Source: Halomonas sp. A40-4 (GTDB taxonomy: Bacteria > Pseudomonadota > Gammaproteobacteria > Pseudomonadales > Halomonadaceae). Taken from it: a stretch of DNA of 64,000 nucleotides. The position numbers and the translations under genes are program-made. Shown here in pieces: positions 40,367 to 48,086 of the stretch. The stretch lies in NCBI RefSeq assembly GCF_015767635.1, contig NZ_CP065230.1, forward strand, positions 620,001-684,000, written 5' to 3'. The number at the start of each line of letters is the position of its first letter. Position 1 is the first letter of the stretch. A model generated the notes under the pieces. The model was given only the letters and a program-made list of their open reading frames with translations. It ran no database searches and was not told the DNA's origin.

Positions 40367-40861
40367 ATGCAAACAACTCTACGAACCCCAAAGCAAACCG
40401 ATTACGACGCTATCGCGGCTTGGGTCAGTGATAAGAAAGCCTGTTCTCGCTGGGCTGGGCCATCCGTGCCGTTTCCTTTTGTTGCATCCAAGTTGCCGGA
40501 GCTACTCGCCGTTGAAGGGTGCTCAAGCTATTGCTTATCCGATAGTGATAACCGCTGCGTTGGGTTTGGCCAGTTCTGGCCGGGAAAGCAGGGTGCGGTT
40601 CATATCGGCAGGATTATTGTTTCGCCTGAGGCAAGAGGAAAGGGCGTAGGCCGCTTGCTTTGCGAAAAGCTGGTAGCAAAGGCCAGAGAGTCAACCGGCG
40701 CGTCGACGGTGACGCTGCGCGTCTATCGAGACAATCACGCCGCTCGTTCTGTATATTCAAGCCTTGGCTTCTCAGTCATCGAGTCAGAATCCACGGATGA
40801 CTTAATGTTCATGAGTGCAACGGCCAATGAGGTTGCAAGAGAGATCACGAGCAAGCTATGA
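40367..40861 (+). CDS. GNAT-family N-acetyltransferase
   Basis: Acetyl-CoA-dependent acetyltransferase of 164 residues. The acetyl-CoA loop is VSPEARGKGVGRLLCEKLV, followed by VTLRVYRDNHAARSVYSSLGF. The ATG at 40367 lies just past an attC core, the usual place for a cassette start. No attC follows its stop; instead the stop overlaps the ATG of a truncated rnz copy (ATGA), so this last cassette has been joined to other DNA. Confidence 0.82.
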   Translation: MQTTLRTPKQTDYDAIAAWVSDKKACSRWAGPSVPFPFVASKLPELLAVEGCSSYCLSDSDNRCVGFGQFWPGKQGAVHIGRIIVSPEARGKGVGRLLCEKLVAKARESTGASTVTLRVYRDNHAARSVYSSLGFSVIESESTDDLMFMSATANEVAREITSKL

Positions 40862-40939
40862 ATTTACTCTCTCTCGGAACATCCGCTGGCGTACCCACTA
40901 AGCAAAGAAACATCGCCGGGGTCGCGTTGCGTGAGAAGT
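40858..40939 (+). pseudogene. rnz 5' fragment (first 27 codons)
   Basis: The translation MNLLSLGTSAGVPTKQRN matches the start of the intact RNase Z gene at 41906 with few changes, and similarity ends abruptly near 40939. About 16 bases upstream of the ATG (AGAGATCACGAGCAA) are also shared with the intact copy. A TAG then closes the frame and the sequence switches directly to a higA remnant. Confidence 0.85.
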
Positions 40940-41095
40940 AGTGGCATTAGCCCGGAGATGTCTCTTCGACTATCCAAGGTTCTCGGGCGAACGCCAGAGA
41001 GCTGGTTGGCGAGGCAGGATAGGTATGACCCTTGGGTGGCTCGGAAGACGGTCAATTTGGATGGAATCCACCCCCTGGACTTCGAAGCCGCTTAA
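40940..41095 (+). pseudogene. higA 3' fragment (antitoxin remnant)
   Basis: The open reading from 40940 encodes SGISPEMSLRLSKVLGRTPESWLARQ and about 25 more residues to TAA at 41093-41095. This is the conserved C-terminal half of the HigA-type XRE antitoxin. The N-terminal half with the rest of the HTH is missing, replaced by the rnz fragment. Not expected to be functional. Confidence 0.8.
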
Positions 41096-41103
41096 TCAGG
41101 TCG

Positions 41104-41421
41104 TTAAATGCCCATGATGGCCATGTCCAGGGCGCCAACAATCTGGTCTCTGAAATGCGATAAAGAACCCACCGGGTTTTTGAGATGCTTTTCAGAAACA
41201 GAGGAAATTTGCGGGGTCAACAGTAGAAATTCCTGGTCTGCAAAGCTGATTTCTGGCGTGAGCCCTTGCATAGCGTTGCCGCCCAATGCGGCGCGTTTCC
41301 CCAACGGGATGACGATGCGCGTTGTCAGTTCGCTCAGCAGGCTGCTCTGAATATCGACAAGGTATGGGTAGTGCGCTTTGCTGGTTTTGCTTGGGTTGGG
41401 GTATACATCGAACTGTGCCAT
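41104..41421 (-). CDS. ccdB: CcdB-type toxin
   Basis: Gyrase-targeting toxin family; 105 residues starting MAQFDVYPNPS and continuing with PYLVDIQSSLLSELTTRIVIPL, both typical of CcdB. The C-terminus LSHFRDQIVGALDMAIMGI aligns with the part of F-plasmid CcdB that contacts gyrase. The ATG overlaps the ccdA stop by one base, giving coupled expression. The pair probably stabilises the surrounding mosaic. Confidence 0.88.
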   Translation of the reverse strand: MAQFDVYPNPSKTSKAHYPYLVDIQSSLLSELTTRIVIPLGKRAALGGNAMQGLTPEISFADQEFLLLTPQISSVSEKHLKNPVGSLSHFRDQIVGALDMAIMGI

Positions 41422-41666
41422 CAAAATTCCCTGAATTCGTCGCCGAAGCATCCATGTTGTTCGACAAAATCGTTGTAGCTTTGGATCGCAGCGCGATTTT
41501 CTTCCACCCATTGGGCTGCTTCGCGTTTGGAGAGTTCTTCTTTCAGGGCTCGCTCCAGGGTAGCGGACAAGTTAATGTTCAGTTCACGGGTCTTACGCAG
41601 CAGGTCGCTATTGACTGAGAGGTTCGCCGCTTTTTTTGGCGCGGCTGCGTTATAAAGTTCGGCCAT
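41421..41666 (-). CDS. ccdA: CcdA-type antitoxin
   Basis: Antitoxin of 81 residues. The N-terminal ribbon-helix-helix segment (KKAANLSVNSDLLRKTRELNINLSATLERAL) would bind the operator. The C-terminal AAQWVEENRAAIQSYNDFVEQHGCFGDEFREF is the toxin-neutralising tail. The ATG at 41666 has an excellent TGGAGG five bases upstream. Confidence 0.88.
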   Translation of the reverse strand: MAELYNAAAPKKAANLSVNSDLLRKTRELNINLSATLERALKEELSKREAAQWVEENRAAIQSYNDFVEQHGCFGDEFREF

Positions 41667-41905
41667 TGGAGCCTCCAAGTGGCTATTCAATGTGTTGTCT
41701 AAGTTTATGCGCATGTCAGTGCGCATTCAAGCATGCGCTTGCTGCTTCGGACGTTAATCCATCAAAGCCCATGGTTAGCCCGCCAACACGAAATTATTTA
41801 GGTTGGCAGTCTGTTTACCGTGGTGATTACTAGAGCGCAAACATAGCGACCAGGCTGGCTTCATCTTGTGCCCAAAGCGTGTACTTAAGAGATCACGAGC
41901 AAACG
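41667..41905. other. Intergenic region between ccdA and rnz
   Basis: No gene seen. It should contain the ccdAB promoter. The last bases (about 41889-41908) read GAG ATC ACG AGC AAA CGA TGA, a remnant of the GNAT C-terminus (EITSKR stop) overlapping the rnz ATG. TGCCCAAAGCG at about 41869-41879 repeats 11 bases found at the start of attC-like site 3. Confidence 0.5.
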
Positions 41906-42868
41906 ATGAATATACTCTTCCTCGGCACCTCCGCTGGTGTGCCCACCAAGCAAAGAAACGTCTCCGGTGTCGCGTTGCGAGAGAGCAAGGGGAAGGGCTG
42001 GTACCTGATCGATTGTGGTGAGGGCACCCAGCATCAGGTCCTGCACACGAAACTGTCGCTGAATTCACTGAAAGCCATCCTGATTACCCACGTGCACGGC
42101 GACCATTGCTATGGGTTGCCGGGCCTACTGGCGAGCGCGGCGATGAACGGCCGGGAAGCGCCGCTGACCATTGTGGCGCCCGCTGGCATCAAGGCATGGT
42201 TGGACGCCACCTGCGAGGCCACCCAGCTATCGTTACCCTTCGATGTTGAATTTGTCTGCTCTGATGACCTGCCAAGCGTCGAGTTTGAGCGCATTGCGAT
42301 TACCACCTACAGGCTTTCGCACCGGGCGCCGTCCTATGCTTATGGGTTGACGGAGCGAAAGGTCGAATCGGCTCTGGATGTGGATAAGCTGGCACAAAAG
42401 GGGATTCCGAGAGGGCCGTTGTGGGGGCAGTTGAAGCAGGGCTTTGATATCGAGTTCGCGGGTGAGCGGTTAAAAAGCCGTGACTTCCTTATCTCCAAAC
42501 ACAAACCCAGGAAAGTCGTGGTCGCTGGGGACAATGACCAGCCCGACTTGTTGTCGGAGGCGTGCGCGGGGGCGCAGGTGCTGGTGCATGAAGCTACCTA
42601 CACCGAAGCAATGGCCGAGAAGGCCGGTGACGTGGGGCATAGCTACGCCAGGCAGGTCGCCACGTTTGCCGAATCGGTGGCGCTCCCCAACCTGGTGCTG
42701 ACGCATTTCAGCCCCCGCTACCAGCTCAACCCCCATGCGTCGCCTTCCATTGAGGACATCCGCAAAGAAGCTCAGAGCGTCTATTCGGGTTCGCTTTACT
42801 TGGCGAGGGATTTTAGTGAATACACCCTGGATAAAGCGGGCCACTTTGCTGAGATAGAGGGCGAGTAG
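41906..42868 (+). CDS. rnz: Ribonuclease Z-family metallo-beta-lactamase-fold nuclease
   Basis: Zinc phosphodiesterase of the RNase Z/ElaC type, 320 residues. The zinc motif is THVHGDHCYGLPG, preceded by LIDCGEGTQHQ; further ligands lie in VVAGDNDQPDL, HEATY and LTHFSPRY. In characterised relatives it trims tRNA 3' ends. The ATG at 41906 overlaps a leftover of the GNAT reading frame. Two partial copies flank it, the 5' end at 40858 and the 3' end at 44121, so this locus has been duplicated and broken. Confidence 0.9.
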   Translation: MNILFLGTSAGVPTKQRNVSGVALRESKGKGWYLIDCGEGTQHQVLHTKLSLNSLKAILITHVHGDHCYGLPGLLASAAMNGREAPLTIVAPAGIKAWLDATCEATQLSLPFDVEFVCSDDLPSVEFERIAITTYRLSHRAPSYAYGLTERKVESALDVDKLAQKGIPRGPLWGQLKQGFDIEFAGERLKSRDFLISKHKPRKVVVAGDNDQPDLLSEACAGAQVLVHEATYTEAMAEKAGDVGHSYARQVATFAESVALPNLVLTHFSPRYQLNPHASPSIEDIRKEAQSVYSGSLYLARDFSEYTLDKAGHFAEIEGE

Positions 42869-42963
42869 CGTTCTGCGCTGGTTGCGTTTATGCGTTTCAT
42901 GGTACAAGCCAGGGCTTGGCGTTGTTTGCGCCCTGATGACCGAACCCAGCAAGGAGAGCCCTT

Positions 42964-43617
42964 ATGCAAACGGTGAGAATCGACCTGGTCTCTGATGTCG
43001 CCTGCCCGTGGTGCGCGATCGGCTACCGGCGCTTGGAGCAAGCGTTGGAAATACTAGATGGCGAGATCGACGTTGAACTACACTGGCAGCCCTTCGAGCT
43101 CAACCCGGACATGCCGCCCGAGGGCGAGCCGATTCTGGAGCATTTATGCCGCAAGTACGGCAAGGATGCGGCCAGCATGGAGCAATCCCAGCACGAGATT
43201 ATGGCGGTGGCTGAAGAGCTTGGGCTGAATTTCCGTGGCGCCCAGGAGCGTCGGGCGCACAATACGTTCGATGCCCACCGCGTGCTTGCGTGGGCCGCCA
43301 CGCAGAACCGAGAGACGCCCCTGCAATTGGCATTATTTGATGCCTACTTAGGTGAGGCGAAGAACCCTTCAGATCCAGAGGTTCTGCGAGAGAAGGCCAT
43401 CGAGATTGGGCTTGACGGGGACGCTGCTGAGGCTATTGCCCGGTCAGATCAATACGCGGACGACGTTCGCGCGGCAGAACAGCGATTCATGGAGGCAGGC
43501 GTGAGCGCGGTCCCAGGGTTCATTCTCGAAGGGCGCTACCTGATTTCTGGTGCCCAGCCCGCCGACGTGCTTGTCGATGCACTTCGTCAGGTGGCCGAGG
43601 AAAACGCTAGCCGCTAA
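42964..43617 (+). CDS. FrnE-like DsbA-family oxidoreductase
   Basis: Thioredoxin-fold protein of 217 residues with a CPWC active site near residue 15 and a helical insert, followed by the cis-proline segment AVPGFILEGRYLISGAQP. No signal peptide, so it acts in the cytoplasm. FrnE relatives act as polyketide oxidoreductases or stress-related disulfide isomerases. The ATG has AAGGAGAGCCC upstream. Confidence 0.88.
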   Translation: MQTVRIDLVSDVACPWCAIGYRRLEQALEILDGEIDVELHWQPFELNPDMPPEGEPILEHLCRKYGKDAASMEQSQHEIMAVAEELGLNFRGAQERRAHNTFDAHRVLAWAATQNRETPLQLALFDAYLGEAKNPSDPEVLREKAIEIGLDGDAAEAIARSDQYADDVRAAEQRFMEAGVSAVPGFILEGRYLISGAQPADVLVDALRQVAEENASR

Positions 43618-43683
43618 TGTTTCAGTGGCTCCGGCCTGAGTTGCGGCGAGTTAGGCTGGTTTAGTTTATATCGCAACTTCTCA

Positions 43684-43713
43684 AGCGCTGGCTTTAACCT
43701 CAACGCCAGCGCT
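43684..43713 (-). terminator. Hairpin downstream of the metX-like 3' remnant
   Basis: Perfect 9-bp arms AGCGCTGGC (43684-43692) and GCCAGCGCT (43705-43713). A diverged version lies after the intact metX-like gene near 48060-48085, so it moved together with the gene end. Confidence 0.6.
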
Positions 43714-43723
43714 CATTCCCTTA

Positions 43724-43915
43724 CTACACAAACGCCCGCAACGTATCACTCGCCTGGTCGATAGAAACAACGCCATCCAAATGGCCTTGATTGCCTTCCA
43801 GGGTTTCAAGCGTCACGTCGCTGCCGCCTTCTTCAATCAACTCTGCGGTATGGCGCACGCCTTCGGGGGGTGGAAGACGAGGTCGTTTTCGCTATACAGC
43901 ATCAGCTTGGGGGAT
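43724..43915 (-). pseudogene. Displaced 3' end of the metX-like hydrolase gene
   Basis: About 190 bases closely match the last 60 codons of the intact gene at 48087 (read on the minus strand, ending RAFV stop). It carries a frameshift near 43868 where CGGGGGGTGG replaces CGGGCGCG. Similarity ends at about 43915, where higB upstream sequence begins. Confidence 0.85.
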
Positions 43916-43974
43916 TACCGCAAGAGCGCTGTCATTTTATTGGAGCGTGATGTGCAACACGCTATTCTTTCCTC

Positions 43975-44120
43975 ATGATTAAATCATTCCGTCACAAAGG
44001 ACTGAAACGGTTCTACGCGACCGGCAGCACAGCAGGCATACAGTCTGATCATGCTAAGAAGCTGCGCATGCAGCTCGCTGCCTTGGATACCTCGACGTCA
44101 GTGGAAGACATGGACATCCC
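43975..44120 (+). pseudogene. higB 5' fragment (toxin remnant)
   Basis: Encodes MIKSFRHKGLKRFYATGSTAGIQ and on to STSVEDMDIP, the first 49 residues of a HigB/RelE-family toxin (normally about 92). It then runs at GGACATCC directly into the 3' end of rnz in another frame. The catalytic C-terminal half is lost. Confidence 0.85.
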
Positions 44121-44239
44121 TCGAGGACATCCGCAAGGAGGCCCAAAGCGTCTATTCGGGGTCGCTTTACTTGGCGCGGGATTTTGGAGAATACACCCTG
44201 AGTAAATCGGGCCACTTTTCTGAACTGGCGGGCGAATAG
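44121..44239 (+). pseudogene. rnz 3' fragment (last 39 codons)
   Basis: In the frame ending at TAG 44237-44239 it encodes EDIRKEAQSVYSGSLYLARDF and the final GHFSELAGE, nearly identical to the C-terminus of the intact RNase Z. It is the complement of the 5' fragment at 40858. Confidence 0.87.
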
Positions 44240-44332
44240 GGTGGCCGTGTTTCAACCCTTCTTGAGAATACGCGGGGACTGAAAATAGGGTGACGTCGTT
44301 CTCGTCCATAGCGCTGGAGGGTAAGGCAGCAC

Positions 44333-45226
44333 TTATTGGAGCAGCTCCTGGCCTTTGGTCGTTGAACCCTGCTCGTGTTCGGCCAGGTGCATGACAATAG
44401 CGTCATACAATTGGCTGCATATGTGGTCACTACTTGTTTTGGGACTTGCTAAGTTCACATTTAAAGATGGCAACCGTGGGAGACCTTGCTGGCTATCAAG
44501 CTGCCTGAGCGTGGGCGGGATTGTGGATTTGGGCAGCGCTGAAACGACAGCACCACTTTCCACTGCAGCCACCAGCCCTCCATAGCTATAGGTTTCGAAC
44601 TCAACGCTATATTCGCGGCTTGCGCCCTTGAGCGAATTCAGGATGATTTCTCTGTCAGGGCAGCCATACTCGAATAAAGCAACGGGTAACGTACCTTGTT
44701 TCCAGACGAGCGAACTTCTGGCGCATACCCACTCCAACGGCTCAACTCTGACAGGCTCAGCATTGATTTCGGAAGGGCAATGCTGAGCCAGCGCAATATC
44801 AAATTCCCCGTTCTTGTAACGTCTCCAGATATCAGTGCTGAAACTGCAATCCAACGATACTTGCACATTGGGAAACTGGCCTTTCCAGTGTTCAAGTAGG
44901 CTTGGCAATAGACAACTGGCGTAACAGTCTGTGGTGGCGAATCGTATGGTCTGGCGGTCAGCACAACTCTGTGCCAACCAACGCTCAGCCTCATTGTTTG
45001 CGGTAATGACTTTTTGCGCCCTCAGGTAGAAGGCATAGCCTTTTTCGGTAAGGGTAACGCCATTATGGCTGCGGTAGAGCAGCTGAGCGCCAATCTGGCG
45101 TTCAAGCTGCTGAACTTGCCAACTGACAGTAGATTGAGCCAGAAAAAGTCGCTCTCCCGCCCGTGAAAAACCACCCAAATCTGCAACATAGATAAAGGTA
45201 CGCAGCTGATCCAAGCTCCATTTCAT
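44333..45226 (-). CDS. LysR-family transcriptional regulator
   Basis: N-terminal winged helix-turn-helix (DQLRTFIYVADLGGFSRAGERLFLAQSTVSWQVQQLERQ pattern, residues 6-44) and a C-terminal periplasmic-binding-like effector domain; 297 residues. AGGAGG lies six bases upstream of the ATG. It is divergent from the Rieske oxygenase and transporter genes and is the likely regulator of both. A+T content is higher than in the core genes. Confidence 0.9.
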   Translation of the reverse strand: MKWSLDQLRTFIYVADLGGFSRAGERLFLAQSTVSWQVQQLERQIGAQLLYRSHNGVTLTEKGYAFYLRAQKVITANNEAERWLAQSCADRQTIRFATTDCYASCLLPSLLEHWKGQFPNVQVSLDCSFSTDIWRRYKNGEFDIALAQHCPSEINAEPVRVEPLEWVCARSSLVWKQGTLPVALFEYGCPDREIILNSLKGASREYSVEFETYSYGGLVAAVESGAVVSALPKSTIPPTLRQLDSQQGLPRLPSLNVNLASPKTSSDHICSQLYDAIVMHLAEHEQGSTTKGQELLQ

Positions 45227-45419
45227 TTTTTGCCTCCTGCGGCCGACTCGTCTTGCTCGCCTGATGACTAACGTAAGTAGCCACCGGGTGACGTAAAAGC
45301 GGGTGAGTCAAGTATCGAATGAGTTGATACCCCCTGGCAAATATTTCCGTTTCCATTTACTGCCTATCGCTTTGTACGCTCTGACCACCTGTTATGGAAA
45401 CCAACATGTGGACAAGAAA

Positions 45420-46574
45420 ATGACGATAACGACTAGTTCCCTGGATGTTAGAGATGAAGGAAAGTGTCTTAAAGAAAGTCTCTCAAAAATGCTCGATCCT
45501 GAATTCTATACTAATGAAAAATGGTTCGAGCGTGAACTACAAGCCATCCATTTTTCAGCTTGGCATTTTGTATGCCTGTCGACTTCCATTGAAAATCCTG
45601 GAAGCTTTGTAACCCGTCGCTTCTTGGAACGCAGTGTCATCGTTGTTCGTGGTGAAGACGGTATCATCAGGGCTTTTCTAAATACCTGTAGGCATCGTGG
45701 TGCTCCGTTGACGAGCGACAGGTGTGGAAATAATACATACTTTAGATGTCCTTTTCATAAGTGGTCCTATGATACATTTGGGGATTTAAAGAGCGCTCCT
45801 GGTTTAGGTGGGAGTGTGAAAAGGAGTGAGCTCTCAAAGCTCAGATTGAATCTTGTGCCCGTGCAATGTGAAGTCGTGGCAGGCTTGGTATTTATCAATC
45901 TTAATGAAGAAAATGAGATGCCGCTTAAATCCTATCTGGGCAGCTACATCGATAATGTAGCCAAACCACACCAAGTTCAAAGAATGCACTGTGTCCAAGA
46001 AAAGTCGTATACATTAACGACCAATTGGAAGTTGTATATTGAGGTAGATATGGAGACTCTACATACAAATTTCATTCACAGTCATTCAATTGGTAGTCAG
46101 CCTGTTACGCCGTTAGAGCATGGTCGCAATTGGTTTGGTGTTTACCATCAAAATTCTCTTTCTCCAGCATTATTTCCTGAAAAGCGTAGCCTCGCCTTTT
46201 CAACTCCCCATGGTGTTACTGGTGAAGCGGCAGAGGGCACCCACTTTTGTGTCATTCTGCCAGGTTTTTTCATTGTAACGGCCCCTGAGGTTATGTGGTG
46301 GATTCAGAAGACCCCGATCTCAGCTACTCGCACAAGCGTCAATGTTGGTTACGCGTTTCATGATGAAACCTTGGCTCGCAGTGACTTTAAAGAGGTCGCT
46401 CCACACTATTTCGAACGGCTCGATCAAGTAATTCTTGAAGATGATCAGATTTGTGAATACCAGTTGGAAGGTTTGAGAAATCGCGTGCAGGGGCATTACA
46501 CGCCAGCGGAGCCGGTGGCCGCCTATTTTTCAGAGCTAATTCAAAAAAGGCTGCTGGAGGTGGGGAATGAATAG
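45420..46574 (+). CDS. Rieske non-heme iron oxygenase, alpha subunit
   Basis: Aromatic-ring or N-demethylating type oxygenase of 384 residues. The 2Fe-2S Rieske motif is CRHRGAPL ... CPFHKW. The catalytic domain has the helix with METLHTNFIHSHS, which would supply the mononuclear-iron histidines. The frame is open upstream to a GTG at 45303; the ATG at 45420 gives the usual family length. No reductase or ferredoxin gene is nearby, so electrons must come from elsewhere. Noticeably A+T-richer than its surroundings, suggesting transfer. Confidence 0.86.
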   Translation: MTITTSSLDVRDEGKCLKESLSKMLDPEFYTNEKWFERELQAIHFSAWHFVCLSTSIENPGSFVTRRFLERSVIVVRGEDGIIRAFLNTCRHRGAPLTSDRCGNNTYFRCPFHKWSYDTFGDLKSAPGLGGSVKRSELSKLRLNLVPVQCEVVAGLVFINLNEENEMPLKSYLGSYIDNVAKPHQVQRMHCVQEKSYTLTTNWKLYIEVDMETLHTNFIHSHSIGSQPVTPLEHGRNWFGVYHQNSLSPALFPEKRSLAFSTPHGVTGEAAEGTHFCVILPGFFIVTAPEVMWWIQKTPISATRTSVNVGYAFHDETLARSDFKEVAPHYFERLDQVILEDDQICEYQLEGLRNRVQGHYTPAEPVAAYFSELIQKRLLEVGNE

Positions 46575-47862
46575 CACGGGCACAATTATGGGTAGGCGAA
46601 ATCGGATGCCTAATGCCTGGCTTAAATGGGCAGGCTGGTGCTTTCTCATCAGCATCTTCATGAGTGGGTTCTTTTTCCGCTTTGCGCCTTCGACCCTTTC
46701 AGGAAGTATGCAACAAGAACTCAGTTTGACCGCCAGTACACTCGGTATTGTGGCGTCGATGCATTTCTGGATTTACACGCTGATGCAGATGCCGGCTGGA
46801 ATGTTTACGGACTCGGTGGGGATACGTAATGCTGGCATTATCGGGGGTGGCATAACGACAATAGGTGCTTTTTGCTTTGGCATTGCGCCAAATCTTGTGG
46901 TGTTGCTTGTAGGGTCGGCTTTATTGGGACTGGGGCTGTCGGCCGTTTTTGTCGCCCTGATGAGTTACAACGCTACCTGGTTTTCCTCAGAACGTCACTC
47001 CCTTGTGATGGGCACCACCATGCTTCTGGCTGCGCTAGGAAGTGTCATTGCACAGACCCCGACCGCGCATTTATTGAATTGGTTGAGTTGGAGAGAAATC
47101 ATCCTTTTCTTTGGAGCCTTTACCTTATTGGCCACTGCCTGCCTTCTTGTTTTCTGTAAAAGCGATCCAGGATCAAAAAAGACAAGTGAAGCCAAAGCCA
47201 AAAAGACTGTGCATCCATTACAATGTGGAAATCGATATGTCCTGAGAAATCGTCAGGTGTGGTTACTATTTGTTTGTGTCGCTGCTACCAACGGAACCTT
47301 GTATGCGTTTTTAGGATTATGGGCTGTGCCATTGTTGACGGAGGGGTTCAGTATCCGACCAGCACAAGCTGCACAATATGCCACTGTTACGTTGACCATT
47401 TATGGTATTGGTTCTGTATTTTGGGGATGGTTCGCTGACCGAATTGGAACAAAGAAACCCATCATTGTTGTGACGTGTATGTTATCCGTCGTGGTATGGG
47501 CTTGTATGGCGTTTGCAGAGTGGGAACTGGGGTGGGTGGCAATGGCACTGTTTGTACTTCTAGGGCTTTCTGGTGGCCCCGTCGGTGTTATTTTTGCCGC
47601 TACCAAGGAATCAGTTGCCTTGGAGAACGTTGGTTTTGCGATTGCTCTCGTTAATATGGGCGCCTTTCTGACAGCTGCGTTGGTTCAATCAGGCTTTGGG
47701 ATTATTCTTGATATCGTCGCCAATGCTGAACTGGAAATGGCGCCAACCCTTCAGAGCTATCAAATTGCCCTGGTGTTGCCCTTGATGATAAGCAGCTTGG
47801 GCGTGGTGTCATCCCTGCTTTTGAGGGAAACCGGCTCAGTTGATCCGATGTTAAAAGGCTGA
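46567..47862 (+). CDS. MFS transporter
   Basis: Major facilitator with twelve predicted membrane segments in 431 residues, including the loop-2 motif GMFTDSVGIRNAG and, in the second half, GWFADRIGTKKPI. A GGAGG ribosome site lies inside the end of the oxygenase gene, which it overlaps by eight bases, so the pair is co-expressed. It probably imports the substrate of the oxygenase. Same A+T-rich character as its partner. Confidence 0.9.
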   Translation: MNSTGTIMGRRNRMPNAWLKWAGWCFLISIFMSGFFFRFAPSTLSGSMQQELSLTASTLGIVASMHFWIYTLMQMPAGMFTDSVGIRNAGIIGGGITTIGAFCFGIAPNLVVLLVGSALLGLGLSAVFVALMSYNATWFSSERHSLVMGTTMLLAALGSVIAQTPTAHLLNWLSWREIILFFGAFTLLATACLLVFCKSDPGSKKTSEAKAKKTVHPLQCGNRYVLRNRQVWLLFVCVAATNGTLYAFLGLWAVPLLTEGFSIRPAQAAQYATVTLTIYGIGSVFWGWFADRIGTKKPIIVVTCMLSVVVWACMAFAEWELGWVAMALFVLLGLSGGPVGVIFAATKESVALENVGFAIALVNMGAFLTAALVQSGFGIILDIVANAELEMAPTLQSYQIALVLPLMISSLGVVSSLLLRETGSVDPMLKG

Positions 47863-48086
47863 AGGAAAGCACGAAATCGAGCGTCACCGTTATTTGGCAT
47901 ACTGAGTTGAAAAACTCAGGCCACAGAACCCAGGCAATCTTTACGTCAGGACTAAAGCGCTGTGAATCCATGTTTCCGTCGACGCTAACGAATTGCCGCT
48001 TGCACGGCACCGTCAGTTCTAATGGCCCGTTTCGATATCATTGAAAAGAGGGTGGCACTGGCCTCAAAGAGCCAGCGCTCGATCCC
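47863..48086. other. Convergent intergenic region, MFS / metX-like
   Basis: No gene seen. The right end (about 48050-48086) is similar to 43681-43723 and contains a decayed version of the same hairpin, the presumed 3' untranslated end of the metX-like gene. Confidence 0.4.

Noticed and set aside
38068..41900. CRISPR array explaining the regularly spaced palindromes
   Set aside because: The palindromes differ in length and sequence and are separated by coding genes, not by short uniform spacers.
43618..43670. GCGAGTTAGGC after the FrnE-like gene as another attC site
   Set aside because: It contains a GTTRRRY core but no convincing complementary arms upstream, so it was not called.
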